The translations under genes were made by a program, and so were the position numbers. The notes beneath the pieces are model-generated. The model worked only from the letters and a program-made list of their open reading frames with translations. It did not search any database and was not told where the DNA came from. Below, in pieces: positions 26,818 to 34,571 of a DNA stretch of 52,806 bases (position 1 is its first letter; each line of letters starts with the position of its first letter). The stretch comes from Verrucomicrobiales bacterium (GTDB taxonomy: Bacteria > Verrucomicrobiota > Verrucomicrobiia > Verrucomicrobiales > DEV007), in the NCBI GenBank assembly GCA_016795385.1, contig JAEUHI010000045.1:1-52806 (forward strand). Reading direction: 5' to 3'.

Positions 26818-28128
26818 TCAGGGTTTCACCCCGGCCAACGCGTCGCGGATGATCTCGCGGGCGAATTCCCCCATGGCCTGGGCGGCCTCGGGAGTGTTGG
26901 TGTGGCCGGCCTTCACGTCGTTGAAAATCTGTTTCGCGATGGGCAGCGCATTGTAGGCGGCATAGACGCCGGTGGGCGGACAGGTCGTATCGATGAATCC
27001 CACGGTGACGAAGGCTGCTTTCGCATGAGTGCGGGCGGCGAAGTTCACGTTGTCGAAGTAGCGGACCGTTTCGAGGACCTTCGGATCCGGCTCGGTTACG
27101 GGGAGGCTCGGGATGAATTTCGGCCAGCCGTTGACGCGGCCGACGGCAACACCGGTGTGATCGCACCCGGCCGGCACGCCCGCGCAGATCGCGCTGACGC
27201 GCTCGTCGATCCCCGCCGCGGCGAAGGCCTGGAAGCCGCCCTGGCTCGAGCCGTAGACGATAAGGTCGCGGCCGTTCCACTCGGGTTGGGCCGTGAGGAA
27301 ATCGATCGCGCGGACGAGGCGCAGGAACATGCCGAGGAAGTAGTTCGTTTCGCGGTCGTCGATCCCGCGGAAGCGGTAGTCTTTCAATTCCCCCTCGGCG
27401 AGGGCCTTGTAGAACTCGGCCGGCTTCCCGTTGGGAATCCCGTGGGCATTGATGTCCATGGCGAGAGCACCTTCGTTGCCCCAGCGCATCGCGTTGCTCC
27501 GGTTCCCGCTGACGACTCCGGCGCCATGGACGGTGAGAATGGCAGGACGGCTTTTCGGAGCGGCACCCTTGGGTCTCGCAAGATAGCCCGAGACGGGCGC
27601 GCCGAGACATTCGACCTGCACGTCGAAGACCTCGAGGGTCTCCGTCGAAGCGGGATCGGGCGTCAGCGTCGCCTTCGCCGGTACGGTGACAAGCTTCTCT
27701 TTTTGAGCCTTCCAGAAGGTTTCGAAATCCTCGGGGACCGGCAGGGAAGGTTGAATTTCGAGCGGGGCGATGGCGGCTCCTCCCAGTGCGGTGATCGGCG
27801 CGGACTGCGGTGTTTCGCGGAAGCTGGCGCGGCAGAGCAGGAAGCCGGGCTCGGCGAGAGTTCCGCTTGCCTTGGCCTTGCCGCCGACGAGCTTCGCCGA
27901 ACCATTTTCATTCGGGGGAACTCCGTCCTTGCTCAGGGTCCAGGAGACCTCGGCGCCGTCGACCGGCTTGCCGTCCTTGCTCAAGGAGATCGTGTATTCG
28001 ACCAGTTCGCCCACCTTGTAGATCGCGTCGGGACGATCGACGGCGACGCTCAGTTGAAAGCCGGCGGGATCGGCGGCCAGGATGCTGAGGGAGAAGAGGG
28101 TCGGGATGAGGGCGAAGAGGGGCTTCAT
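26818..28128 (-). CDS. Secreted acetylxylan-esterase-like alpha/beta hydrolase (CE7)
   Basis: The 436-residue exported protein has a signal peptide (MKPLFALIPTLFSLSILAA), an N-terminal Ig-like beta domain (about 25-110) and a CE7/AXE1 hydrolase domain. The nucleophile elbow is VYGSSQGG (Ser295), the acid Asp380 in FIDTTCPPTG and the base His409 in KAGHTNTP, all in canonical order. CE7 enzymes deacetylate xylo-oligosaccharides and cephalosporin C. Export and the Ig-like domain suggest extracellular or periplasmic polysaccharide deacetylation. No glycoside hydrolase is adjacent, so the natural ester is uncertain. Confidence 0.88.
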   Translation of the reverse strand: MKPLFALIPTLFSLSILAADPAGFQLSVAVDRPDAIYKVGELVEYTISLSKDGKPVDGAEVSWTLSKDGVPPNENGSAKLVGGKAKASGTLAEPGFLLCRASFRETPQSAPITALGGAAIAPLEIQPSLPVPEDFETFWKAQKEKLVTVPAKATLTPDPASTETLEVFDVQVECLGAPVSGYLARPKGAAPKSRPAILTVHGAGVVSGNRSNAMRWGNEGALAMDINAHGIPNGKPAEFYKALAEGELKDYRFRGIDDRETNYFLGMFLRLVRAIDFLTAQPEWNGRDLIVYGSSQGGFQAFAAAGIDERVSAICAGVPAGCDHTGVAVGRVNGWPKFIPSLPVTEPDPKVLETVRYFDNVNFAARTHAKAAFVTVGFIDTTCPPTGVYAAYNALPIAKQIFNDVKAGHTNTPEAAQAMGEFAREIIRDALAGVKP

Positions 28129-28234
28129 GCAGCGCTAGGAATACCCGGCAACGGGCTTGGGGGACAACTCCGGCATCGCGTCCGTGCTCCAGCGAGGCGT
28201 TTACATTTCGGCGCTGATCCGTCATGATCTCCGC

Positions 28235-29056
28235 ATGAATGGCATCTTTTCCCCCGAAGAAATCACGCGTTATCACGCCGACGGTTTCCTGATCCGCCGC
28301 GGACTGTTCTCCGCGGAGGAGATCGAGCGTCTCGGGTCAACCGCTCGTGCTGATCACGCGCTCGACCAAGCTGCCGTGGCTCGCGACGACGGCGAGGGCA
28401 ACAAGGTGCGTCTCTCCCTCTGGAATCATCCGGGTGAGGGCATCTACGGCATGGTGGCCCGCTGCCGCCGGGTCGTCGATTCGGTCGAACAGCTCATCGG
28501 CGGGGAGGTTTATCATTACCACTCGAAGATGATCCTGAAGGACGCCCGCACCGGCGGGGCCTGGGCCTGGCACCAGGACTACGGCTACTGGTATCAGAAC
28601 GGCGTCCTCTTTCCCGATCTCTGCAGCGTGATGATTGCGGTCGATGCGGCGACCCGCGAGAACGGATGTCTCGAGGTGCTCAAGGGCTCGCACCGGATGG
28701 GGCGGATCAACCACGTCCTCTCCGGGGACCAGGCCGGAGCCGATCGTGAACGAGTCGCCGAGGCGGAGAAGCGGCTCGAAAAGGTCTATTGCGGGATGGA
28801 GCCCGGCGACGCGATCTTTTTCCACGCCAACACCCTGCACGGCTCCGGACCGAACCATTCCGAGAACCCGCGCTGGGCGATGATCTGCTGCTACAACGCC
28901 GCCTCGAACGATCCCTACAAGGATTCGCATCACCCGCGCTACACGCCGCTGGCGAAGGTGGATGACAGCGCCGTGCTCGGGGCGAGCGGTACCGGGGTGG
29001 AGTTCGCGGATCTGGCGCGGGCGGATCGGAGTGCGAGTGCGCTGGCGGAGGCGTAA
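28235..29056 (+). CDS. Phytanoyl-CoA dioxygenase (PhyH) family protein
   Basis: A 273-residue Fe(II)/2-oxoglutarate-dependent dioxygenase relative. The iron ligands are visible: H113 and D115 in WAWHQDYGYW and distal H202 in ANTLHGSGPNHSENPR, with Arg213 positioned to bind 2-oxoglutarate. There is no signal peptide. PhyH relatives hydroxylate many small molecules in bacteria, ectoine and halogenation substrates among them; this one cannot be assigned. ATG 28235 starts the conserved MNGIFSPEEITRYHADGFL; upstream in-frame codons to 28157 are rejected. It is convergent with cdd, 22 bp away. Confidence 0.9.
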   Translation: MNGIFSPEEITRYHADGFLIRRGLFSAEEIERLGSTARADHALDQAAVARDDGEGNKVRLSLWNHPGEGIYGMVARCRRVVDSVEQLIGGEVYHYHSKMILKDARTGGAWAWHQDYGYWYQNGVLFPDLCSVMIAVDAATRENGCLEVLKGSHRMGRINHVLSGDQAGADRERVAEAEKRLEKVYCGMEPGDAIFFHANTLHGSGPNHSENPRWAMICCYNAASNDPYKDSHHPRYTPLAKVDDSAVLGASGTGVEFADLARADRSASALAEA

Positions 29057-29078
29057 GGAAACCAAGTCCCACAAAGAC

Positions 29079-29507
29079 TCACCCCAGGCGAAACCGCCAC
29101 GGCAGGAGCGAATCAAAGGCGAGAATCTCTCCTCGAATCCGTCCGTCTTCGCCATCGCCGGCATCGAGCAGTACCAAGGTGCCTTCGTCGGCGAATTCGC
29201 TGATGACCTGGCGGCAGACACCGCAGGGACTGCGCTGATCGATCGATGCCGCGACCGGTGCGCTGGTGGAGACGGCGACCACGTCGAGCCGTCGATATCC
29301 GGCCGCGACCGCGGAGGCGATCGCGTTTCGCTCGGCGCAGAGCGTGGCTCCGTAGCTGGCGTTTTCGACGTTGCAGCCGATGAAGGTCTGGCCTCCCGCG
29401 AGCACGGCCGACCCGACGTGAAACTGCGAATAAGGGGCATGGGCCCGGGCTTTGGCTTCGCGCGCGCTGCGGACGAGCGCTTCGAAATCCGCGAGACGGT
29501 GAGCCAT
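29079..29507 (-). CDS. cdd: Cytidine deaminase
   Basis: Cdd deaminates cytidine and deoxycytidine in pyrimidine salvage. The 142-residue product has the zinc site CNVENASYGATLCAERNAI (Glu of C-A-E is the proton shuttle) and SPCGVCRQVISEF, plus APYSQFHVGSAVL near the N-terminus. ATG 29507 gives the usual spacing of about 24 residues to APYS. A longer frame from ATG 29585 adds 26 poorly conserved residues, but would place the start 19 bp after the upstream gene, so both are possible. It is probably cotranscribed with that upstream gene. Confidence 0.92.
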   Translation of the reverse strand: MAHRLADFEALVRSAREAKARAHAPYSQFHVGSAVLAGGQTFIGCNVENASYGATLCAERNAIASAVAAGYRRLDVVAVSTSAPVAASIDQRSPCGVCRQVISEFADEGTLVLLDAGDGEDGRIRGEILAFDSLLPWRFRLG

Positions 29508-29604
29508 GGCCTCCGCGGCGAGGGGGGCGACGGCGAGCCAGATCCCGCCGGGGCTGGTGCAGGAGATGCCGTCGGGAGAGCTCATGGTGGAGAAGAAAGA
29601 GAGC

Positions 29605-30195
29605 TTATTCCTCCATCAGATTCTCCACGAGAATGCTCTGGATCACGGAATAAAGCTCGTATTGGGCGATGAGGAGGAGGCGGTCCTCGCCGACGAGGGA
29701 AGGATCGAGCGTTTTCACGAGTTGTCGCTCCTCGGCATTCGCGATGTCGTATTCCTCATTCATGAGGAGGCGGGCCTGATTCAGGGTGCTGTACCAGGCC
29801 TCGGTATGTTCGTGTGGCACGACGATGCGCCGCATCTCGGGGAGATCCCCGGGGAAGCCGGCTTCGGCGAGCTCTTCATGGATCGGATCATCTTCCGGAT
29901 AGGCTTCGAGGGTGAGCGATTCGCAGCGATCGAGATCCTCTTCGACGATTTCCCGCGCTTCGGCGAAAGTCTCGGCGATTTCCGGCCGGATCAGTTCTTC
30001 CCAATCCTCCATCTGGGAGAGGGTGCTCTCATCCGCCAGCACATCGGGCGCGAGAGGGGAGGGGAGGAGGCGCTCGCGCGACTCCGGCCGAAAGTCCTGG
30101 CCCGAGGCGAGACGGGGAAGGATGCGGATCCATTCCCACTCGCCGGGGAAGAGCGAGTCGAGAGCCCAATAATCTTCAGAAAGGAGAAAGCGCAT
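29605..30195 (-). CDS. Acidic protein, possibly DUF2017-like
   Basis: The 196-residue acidic protein starts MRFLLSEDYWALDSLFPGEW and contains LPSPLAPDVLADESTLSQME and EAWYSTLNQARLLMNEEYDI. This layout recalls DUF2017 proteins, which in Actinobacteria sit near clpS, but the match is by eye and weak. There is no signal or membrane helix. ATG 30195 is chosen over 30348 because the intervening codons lie in the AT-rich intergenic DNA and lack the acidic pattern. It precedes cdd on the same strand. Confidence 0.65.
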   Translation of the reverse strand: MRFLLSEDYWALDSLFPGEWEWIRILPRLASGQDFRPESRERLLPSPLAPDVLADESTLSQMEDWEELIRPEIAETFAEAREIVEEDLDRCESLTLEAYPEDDPIHEELAEAGFPGDLPEMRRIVVPHEHTEAWYSTLNQARLLMNEEYDIANAEERQLVKTLDPSLVGEDRLLLIAQYELYSVIQSILVENLMEE

Positions 30196-30550
30196 CGTTG
30201 GAGATTCCCGGGCGCTACATTCAACGAATCTTGAACGCCCGAAGTTCTTACAGGTCGCAAGATACGGAATTGAAACAGGCGCACCACAAAAAAGGCTCGC
30301 CTTTTCCTTCGGACTATCAGATGATCCTTTTCGTCGGAATCGTCTCAAATTTGAAAGGTTTTAAAAGATTTACCATTCGGTATTGCGAAAATAAAAAAAG
30401 ATGCGATCCTTCCCGAGGAAATTTTAAAGGATTTCAGAGAAAAATGATCACGAATTGTGAAAATTATAAACTTCGCAGTTGATAAATTCCCCTGAGCTGT
30501 TTAAATTTCCATTACTTCCATAATTTTCAAAATCGCAAGGAGGTAACATC
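30196..30550 (+). promoter_or_regulatory. AT-rich leader and promoter region of the marR gene
   Basis: This 355-bp gap is strikingly AT-rich against its GC-rich surroundings and holds no plausible gene. TGAAAATTAT (30458-30467) and ATAATTTTCA (30520-30529) form a perfect 10-bp inverted repeat around a possible promoter, TTGATA (30479-30484), 17 bp, TAAATT (30502-30507). AAGGAGGT (30537-30544) is a strong ribosome-binding site 6 nt before ATG 30551. The repeat may be a MarR operator or an RNA hairpin. Confidence 0.5.
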
Positions 30551-31009
30551 ATGCAAATTACAGAAGACAAAACAATCGAGGTCGAGCAGAACGCAGACCG
30601 TCTCGCGGACTTCATCATGTTCGCGCAGCGCTCGTTCCTGCTGGATCTGTCCAAAGAGCTGAACAAGGGGAACATCTCCTACGCCCAGTTCTTCCTGCTT
30701 GGCTATCTCGCCAACGAGGACTATCTGACCATGACCGACATCTCGAAGAAGATGGGCCACTCCACCGCTGCCGCTACCGGCTTGGTGGACCGTCTCGAGA
30801 AGCTCGGCTACGTCCAGCGCCTCCACGCCGCCGATGACCGCCGCAAGGTGATGGTCCAGATCACCCGCAAGGGCATCGAGATGGTCAGCCGCCTTCGCAA
30901 CGCGATCGCCGACAGCATCTCCGAAGTCATGGCCGCCCAGGAAAAGGGTGCCGACGAGGCGATCCAGCCGGTCTACTCGCAGCTGAAGGAATTTATCGCC
31001 GCCCGCTAA
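30551..31009 (+). CDS. MarR family transcriptional regulator
   Basis: The 152-residue product has the MarR fold: an N-terminal dimerisation helix, the winged helix (YAQFFLLGYLANEDYLTMTD, then TAAATGLVDRLEKLGYVQRL), the wing DDRRKVMVQITRKG and a C-terminal dimerisation helix. A strong ribosome-binding site and a long AT-rich upstream region suggest high or regulated expression. It is monocistronic, closed by the terminator at 31110-31140. The ligand and targets are unknown; autoregulation through the upstream inverted repeat is plausible. Confidence 0.93.
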   Translation: MQITEDKTIEVEQNADRLADFIMFAQRSFLLDLSKELNKGNISYAQFFLLGYLANEDYLTMTDISKKMGHSTAAATGLVDRLEKLGYVQRLHAADDRRKVMVQITRKGIEMVSRLRNAIADSISEVMAAQEKGADEAIQPVYSQLKEFIAAR

Positions 31010-31109
31010 GCCCACGTCTGCGGGAATCTCCCGGGATTTCCCGCCCCACGAAACACACCGTCAGGCTGACCGGAAAAGCAAAACCTTACCCCAAACAGCG
31101 ATTTTGAAG

Positions 31110-31140
31110 ACGCCCTCGCCAAAAGCGAGGGCGTTTCCGT
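31110..31140 (+). terminator. intrinsic terminator after the marR gene
   Basis: ACGCCCTCGC (31110-31119) pairs with GCGAGGGCGT (31125-31134) around loop CAAAA, followed by TTCCGTTTTTT. Confidence 0.85.
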
Positions 31141-31180
31141 TTTTTCGGGGAGGCAACAATTTGGTTCAAGGGTCTCTGTC

Positions 31181-31268
31181 TGCGCACCATCTGCGCCCAT
31201 CAGCGGATCTCCGCGGGCATCCGCGTTGAGTTTTATGGAACGCAGATGACCGCAGATCAACGCGGATG
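31181..31268. repeat. REP-like inverted repeat with CGCGGATG/CGCAGATG units
   Basis: A perfect 12-bp inverted repeat, CATCCGCGTTGA (31218-31229) and TCAACGCGGATG (31257-31268), is embedded in further degenerate copies of the CGC(A/G)GATG unit on both strands. I have seen similar sequence as dispersed intergenic repeats in environmental bacteria. The remaining gap between the terminator and pdxH (to 31376) shows no gene. Confidence 0.5.
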
Positions 31269-31376
31269 AGGAAGAATATCAGAGCAAATGCTCGGAAACC
31301 CCGGACCCGAACTGAGCACGCGAACCTTTTACCTTTTACCTTCCGACTTTTTACCGCGCCTTCGCGCGCAAGGCGG

Positions 31377-32045
31377 TCAAGGACTGAGCCGCTCGATCGC
31401 CCATCCTCCCCCGACTTCCCGCCTATAGATGAACCGATCGTGTTTCCGTCCGGGCTGGCCCTGCCAGAACTCGATCGATTCGGGGATGACGCGGTAGCCG
31501 CCCCAGAAGTCCGGCAGAGGGACGCAGTCGGCCGCGCCGGTATCGGGAAACTTCGCCTCATACTCCGCGGCGCGCTGATCCAGCCAGGCCCGGTCGGGGA
31601 TCACTTCGCTCTGGGTCGAGGACCACGCCCCGATCCGGCTCGCGTAGGGCCGCGAGAAAAAGTAAGCCTCGGATTCCTCCCGGGACGTTTTCACGACCCG
31701 GCCGCGCACGTGGACCTGGCGCTCGAGCTCTTTCCACAGAAAAAGCAGCGCGGCGACCGGGTTTGCCTCGAGCTCGCGCCCTTTCCGGCTCGTGTAGTTG
31801 GTGAAAATTGTCACCCCGTCCTCCCCGAAATCCTTCATCAGGAGGGTCCGCGAATTGGGGAGGCCGTCGAGACCGATTGTCGAGAGAGTGAGGGCGTTCG
31901 GTTCGCGCAGGCCCGCGGCGAGGGCTTCGCCGAACCATTTCGAGAATTGATCGAAGGGCGACGAAACGAGATCGGCCCGGCGCAGGGTGCCGGCGTGATA
32001 GTCGCAGCGGAGTTCGGCGATGGTTTTGACGACAGGCTCGGTCAT
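31377..32045 (-). CDS. pdxH: Pyridoxamine 5'-phosphate oxidase
   Basis: PdxH is the FMN-dependent oxidase that makes pyridoxal 5'-phosphate. The 222-residue product has the FMN-binding SRTLLMKDF and FTNYTSRKGRELEANPVAAL, the substrate segment SRPYASRIGAWSS, and the C-terminal PDFWGGYRVIPESIEFWQGQ and DRFIYRRE, all in family order and length. ATG 32045 (MTEPVVKTIAEL) is the start; the frame open to 32144 runs into the divergent hpt leader. Confidence 0.96.
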   Translation of the reverse strand: MTEPVVKTIAELRCDYHAGTLRRADLVSSPFDQFSKWFGEALAAGLREPNALTLSTIGLDGLPNSRTLLMKDFGEDGVTIFTNYTSRKGRELEANPVAALLFLWKELERQVHVRGRVVKTSREESEAYFFSRPYASRIGAWSSTQSEVIPDRAWLDQRAAEYEAKFPDTGAADCVPLPDFWGGYRVIPESIEFWQGQPGRKHDRFIYRREVGGGWAIERLSP

Positions 32046-32152
32046 GGCGGTGGTTTGAGAAAAGGATTCTCCCGGAAATACGACCCTCGCAAGTGGAGAG
32101 GCGCCCAATCTTCCGGTTGAAAGGCGGCCGGGTCCGATGTCCACTCCCTCGC

Positions 32153-32722
32153 ATGGGGACAGACACCAACCGCCTCGATGATCGGCTCGAGCGCATTCTC
32201 TTCGACCAGGCCACGATCCGCTCGTGCATCGCGGAGATGGGGGCGAAGATCACGGCGGATTACGCCGGCGGCGATCTCACCATCGTCGCGGTGCTGCAGG
32301 GCGGGGTGCTCTTTCTCGCCGACCTGATCCGCGAGATCCGCCTGCCGCTGCGGATGGATTCGATCTCGGTCGCCAGCTACCACGGCGGCACGTCGAGCTC
32401 GGGCACGGTGACCTTTCACCAAAACCGCCTCCCCGATGTGGAGGGGCGCGATGTCATCGTGCTCGACGACATCCTCGACTCGGGCCGGACTCTCGCGGCG
32501 ATCATGGAGCGGATCGAAGCGGAATGCCGCCCCCGCAGCCTGCGTTCCGCCGTGCTCCTCTCGAAGCGGGTCGAGCGGGCCATCCCGATCGAGGCCGACT
32601 ACCGCGGCTTCGACATCGGCGATGAATTTGTCGTCGGTTATGGGCTGGACTACCAGGGCGAATACCGCAACCTGCCCATGATCGGGGTGCTGAAACGCGA
32701 ATGGATCGGAGGCGGCGAATGA
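32153..32722 (+). CDS. hpt: Hypoxanthine phosphoribosyltransferase
   Basis: The purine salvage enzyme that joins hypoxanthine or guanine to PRPP. The 189-residue product has LTIVAVLQGGVLFLADLIRE, SVASYHGGTSSSG (flexible loop), the PRPP motif VIVLDDILDSGRTL and DEFVVGYGLDYQGEYRNLP, all canonical. ATG 32153 fits the family; upstream codons from 32093 are not conserved. It is divergent from pdxH and overlaps moaD by 4 bp (ATGA), implying translational coupling in an operon that may continue to 36191. Confidence 0.94.
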   Translation: MGTDTNRLDDRLERILFDQATIRSCIAEMGAKITADYAGGDLTIVAVLQGGVLFLADLIREIRLPLRMDSISVASYHGGTSSSGTVTFHQNRLPDVEGRDVIVLDDILDSGRTLAAIMERIEAECRPRSLRSAVLLSKRVERAIPIEADYRGFDIGDEFVVGYGLDYQGEYRNLPMIGVLKREWIGGGE

Positions 32723-32964
32723 AGGTGACGGTGCTGTTTTTTTCGGTGTTGCGCGAGATCGCGGGGACGGACCGGATCGAACGGGAAACCTCCGACGGTG
32801 CCACTCTCGGTGAACTCGTCGCTGATCTGGAGGCCCATTTTACCGGCCTCGCGGCATGGGATGGGCGGCTCCTCCTCGCGGTGAATGGGGAATACGCTGA
32901 TCGCTCCACACCGATCGCGGCCGGAGATGAGGTCGCCCTGATGCCGCCGGTGCAGGGTGGGTGA
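32719..32964 (+). CDS. moaD: MoaD-type sulfur-carrier protein
   Basis: An 81-residue beta-grasp protein (MKVTVLFFSVLREIAGTDRI, VNGEYADRSTPIAAGDEVAL, C-terminal PPVQGG). The terminal Gly-Gly is the thiocarboxylation site. In molybdopterin synthase MoaD donates sulfur through MoaE. No moaE or moeB is in the window, so a molybdenum-cofactor role is assumed from family resemblance only. It is coupled to hpt by an ATGA overlap. A second, different Gly-Gly carrier occurs at 42909. Confidence 0.88.
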   Translation: MKVTVLFFSVLREIAGTDRIERETSDGATLGELVADLEAHFTGLAAWDGRLLLAVNGEYADRSTPIAAGDEVALMPPVQGG

Positions 32965-32989
32965 ACTTGGAACGACTCCAATCCCGGCC

Positions 32990-34504
32990 ATGCAACCGTC
33001 CTTCCCGATCCCTCCGGCCTGGCGTTGGCGACTGGCAATAGGCGGCGTCGTGGCACTTGGGTTCGGCCTTTGGCTGATCACCTTCGTTTACCACCGGGTC
33101 GCCAAAGCGAACTTCGAAGCTCATGTCGCCGAACTCGCCGCGAAAGGGGAGTCGATCGAGGTCGATGATCTGCGCCCCCCGCCGATCGGGAATCCGGAGG
33201 ATGATGTGGGGGCGGCGCCGGTGTTTGCGGAGTTTCTTGAGCGGTGCCGCGCGAACCCGAAGGCGGATGCAGGTGATGATCCGGTTTGGGGGAAGCTCGA
33301 TATCGCCTTGGTTCCCGGCTATTCGAGCGACCATATTCGGCGGGAAGAAAACCAAGTGCGTCTTCTGACCCGCTCACCGCTTTCGCAGGGTTTCGACCCG
33401 CCCGATGAAGAGGCGGCGGCGAGAGCGATCTTGGCCTACTGTGAAGCGAATTCTGCAACGCTTGACGCGATCCGCGAAGCCCTCAGCCGCCCGACTGCTG
33501 ACTTTCGAATCGCGTATGGGGAAATCACCGCGTTCTATCCCGAAATTGGCCCTTATACCAAAACCTGCAATCTACTGCATTTGGAAGGCCGTGCGGCCCT
33601 CTTGCTCGGGCAGACCGGCCTGGCGAGATCGAATGCCTTGGTGTTGCTACGTTTTTCGCGGCATGTGGGTACCCAGACGAATTTGCTTTTTGGAGCGGTT
33701 GGAGGTGTTTTCAATCACTATGCGATCACACTCATTCACGAAGGGCTCGTAACCGGAAAATGGACTGACGAGGACCTGAACGTTCTTGCCGCGGAATTGG
33801 AAGCTCGATGGATGGAAGCGGAGTTCCTACGGGCCGTCCGGATGGATCGAGCCGTCGTGATGGGGACGCTAGATCGTTTCTCAAGAAATCCCGCGGCGTG
33901 GACGGGTGAGACCCGTTGGATTCGGCCACTTCTCAAAGTTCCCGATCTCAGAAAGGCTTTTTTCTACGACAACGGTGCGTTCTATTGTCGAGTTCTTGAT
34001 GAGACAATGCTCACGAATGGCAGCGGAGAATCATCGACGATCCGCATCGCCACACCGCTTCTTCCACTGCCGGAGTTACCCGCCGTGGGGAGTTCATTGG
34101 GTGAGAAATTTCGGTATCGCGTGAAGTTCTTCCGTCGTGGGTTCTCCGATACCATATTCTCGGCGTACGCGAGTAGTCGCATTGCGACCCTCCGCTCCCA
34201 AGTCTTCCAGGACCACGCACTCATCGCCATATCCCTCGCCCTACACCAACTCAAGAACGGCCGCCTCCCGGCCACTCTCGATGGACTCACCCTGCCGAGC
34301 GGTGCGCCCCTCCCCCTCGATCCCTTCACCGGCAAAAATTACCTCTACCGGCCCGAGGGCGAAACCGACTACCTCCTCTACAGCCCCGGACCCAACGGCC
34401 TCGACGAGGGCGGTCTCATCCGGCACCGCTACGAGGACGGCGACTGGGTCTGGCGTTTGCGCCTCCCTGAGGATTTCGACTACGACGCCTATCGCGGGCA
34501 ATGA
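32990..34504 (+). CDS. Membrane-anchored hypothetical with pseudopilin-like C-terminus
   Basis: The 504-residue protein has one N-terminal membrane helix (LAIGGVVALGFGLWLITFVY) and a long extracytoplasmic region rich in helices. The last 80 residues (HQLKNGRLPATLDGLTLPSG, LDPFTGKNYLYRPEG, LYSPGPNGLDEGG) resemble the calcium-binding C-terminus of GspG-type pseudopilins, a segment also seen in Planctomycete and Verrucomicrobial hypotheticals without the pilin N-helix. ATG 32990 is preferred; GTG 32957 overlaps moaD. Function unknown. It lies between moaD and the GYF-RDD gene. Confidence 0.8.
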   Translation: MQPSFPIPPAWRWRLAIGGVVALGFGLWLITFVYHRVAKANFEAHVAELAAKGESIEVDDLRPPPIGNPEDDVGAAPVFAEFLERCRANPKADAGDDPVWGKLDIALVPGYSSDHIRREENQVRLLTRSPLSQGFDPPDEEAAARAILAYCEANSATLDAIREALSRPTADFRIAYGEITAFYPEIGPYTKTCNLLHLEGRAALLLGQTGLARSNALVLLRFSRHVGTQTNLLFGAVGGVFNHYAITLIHEGLVTGKWTDEDLNVLAAELEARWMEAEFLRAVRMDRAVVMGTLDRFSRNPAAWTGETRWIRPLLKVPDLRKAFFYDNGAFYCRVLDETMLTNGSGESSTIRIATPLLPLPELPAVGSSLGEKFRYRVKFFRRGFSDTIFSAYASSRIATLRSQVFQDHALIAISLALHQLKNGRLPATLDGLTLPSGAPLPLDPFTGKNYLYRPEGETDYLLYSPGPNGLDEGGLIRHRYEDGDWVWRLRLPEDFDYDAYRGQ

Positions 34505-34571
34505 AAAGTCGTCCTCCGGGCCGGATTCGGATTTACATCGGGGCGGTCCCGGCCAACACTCCCCGACGACG

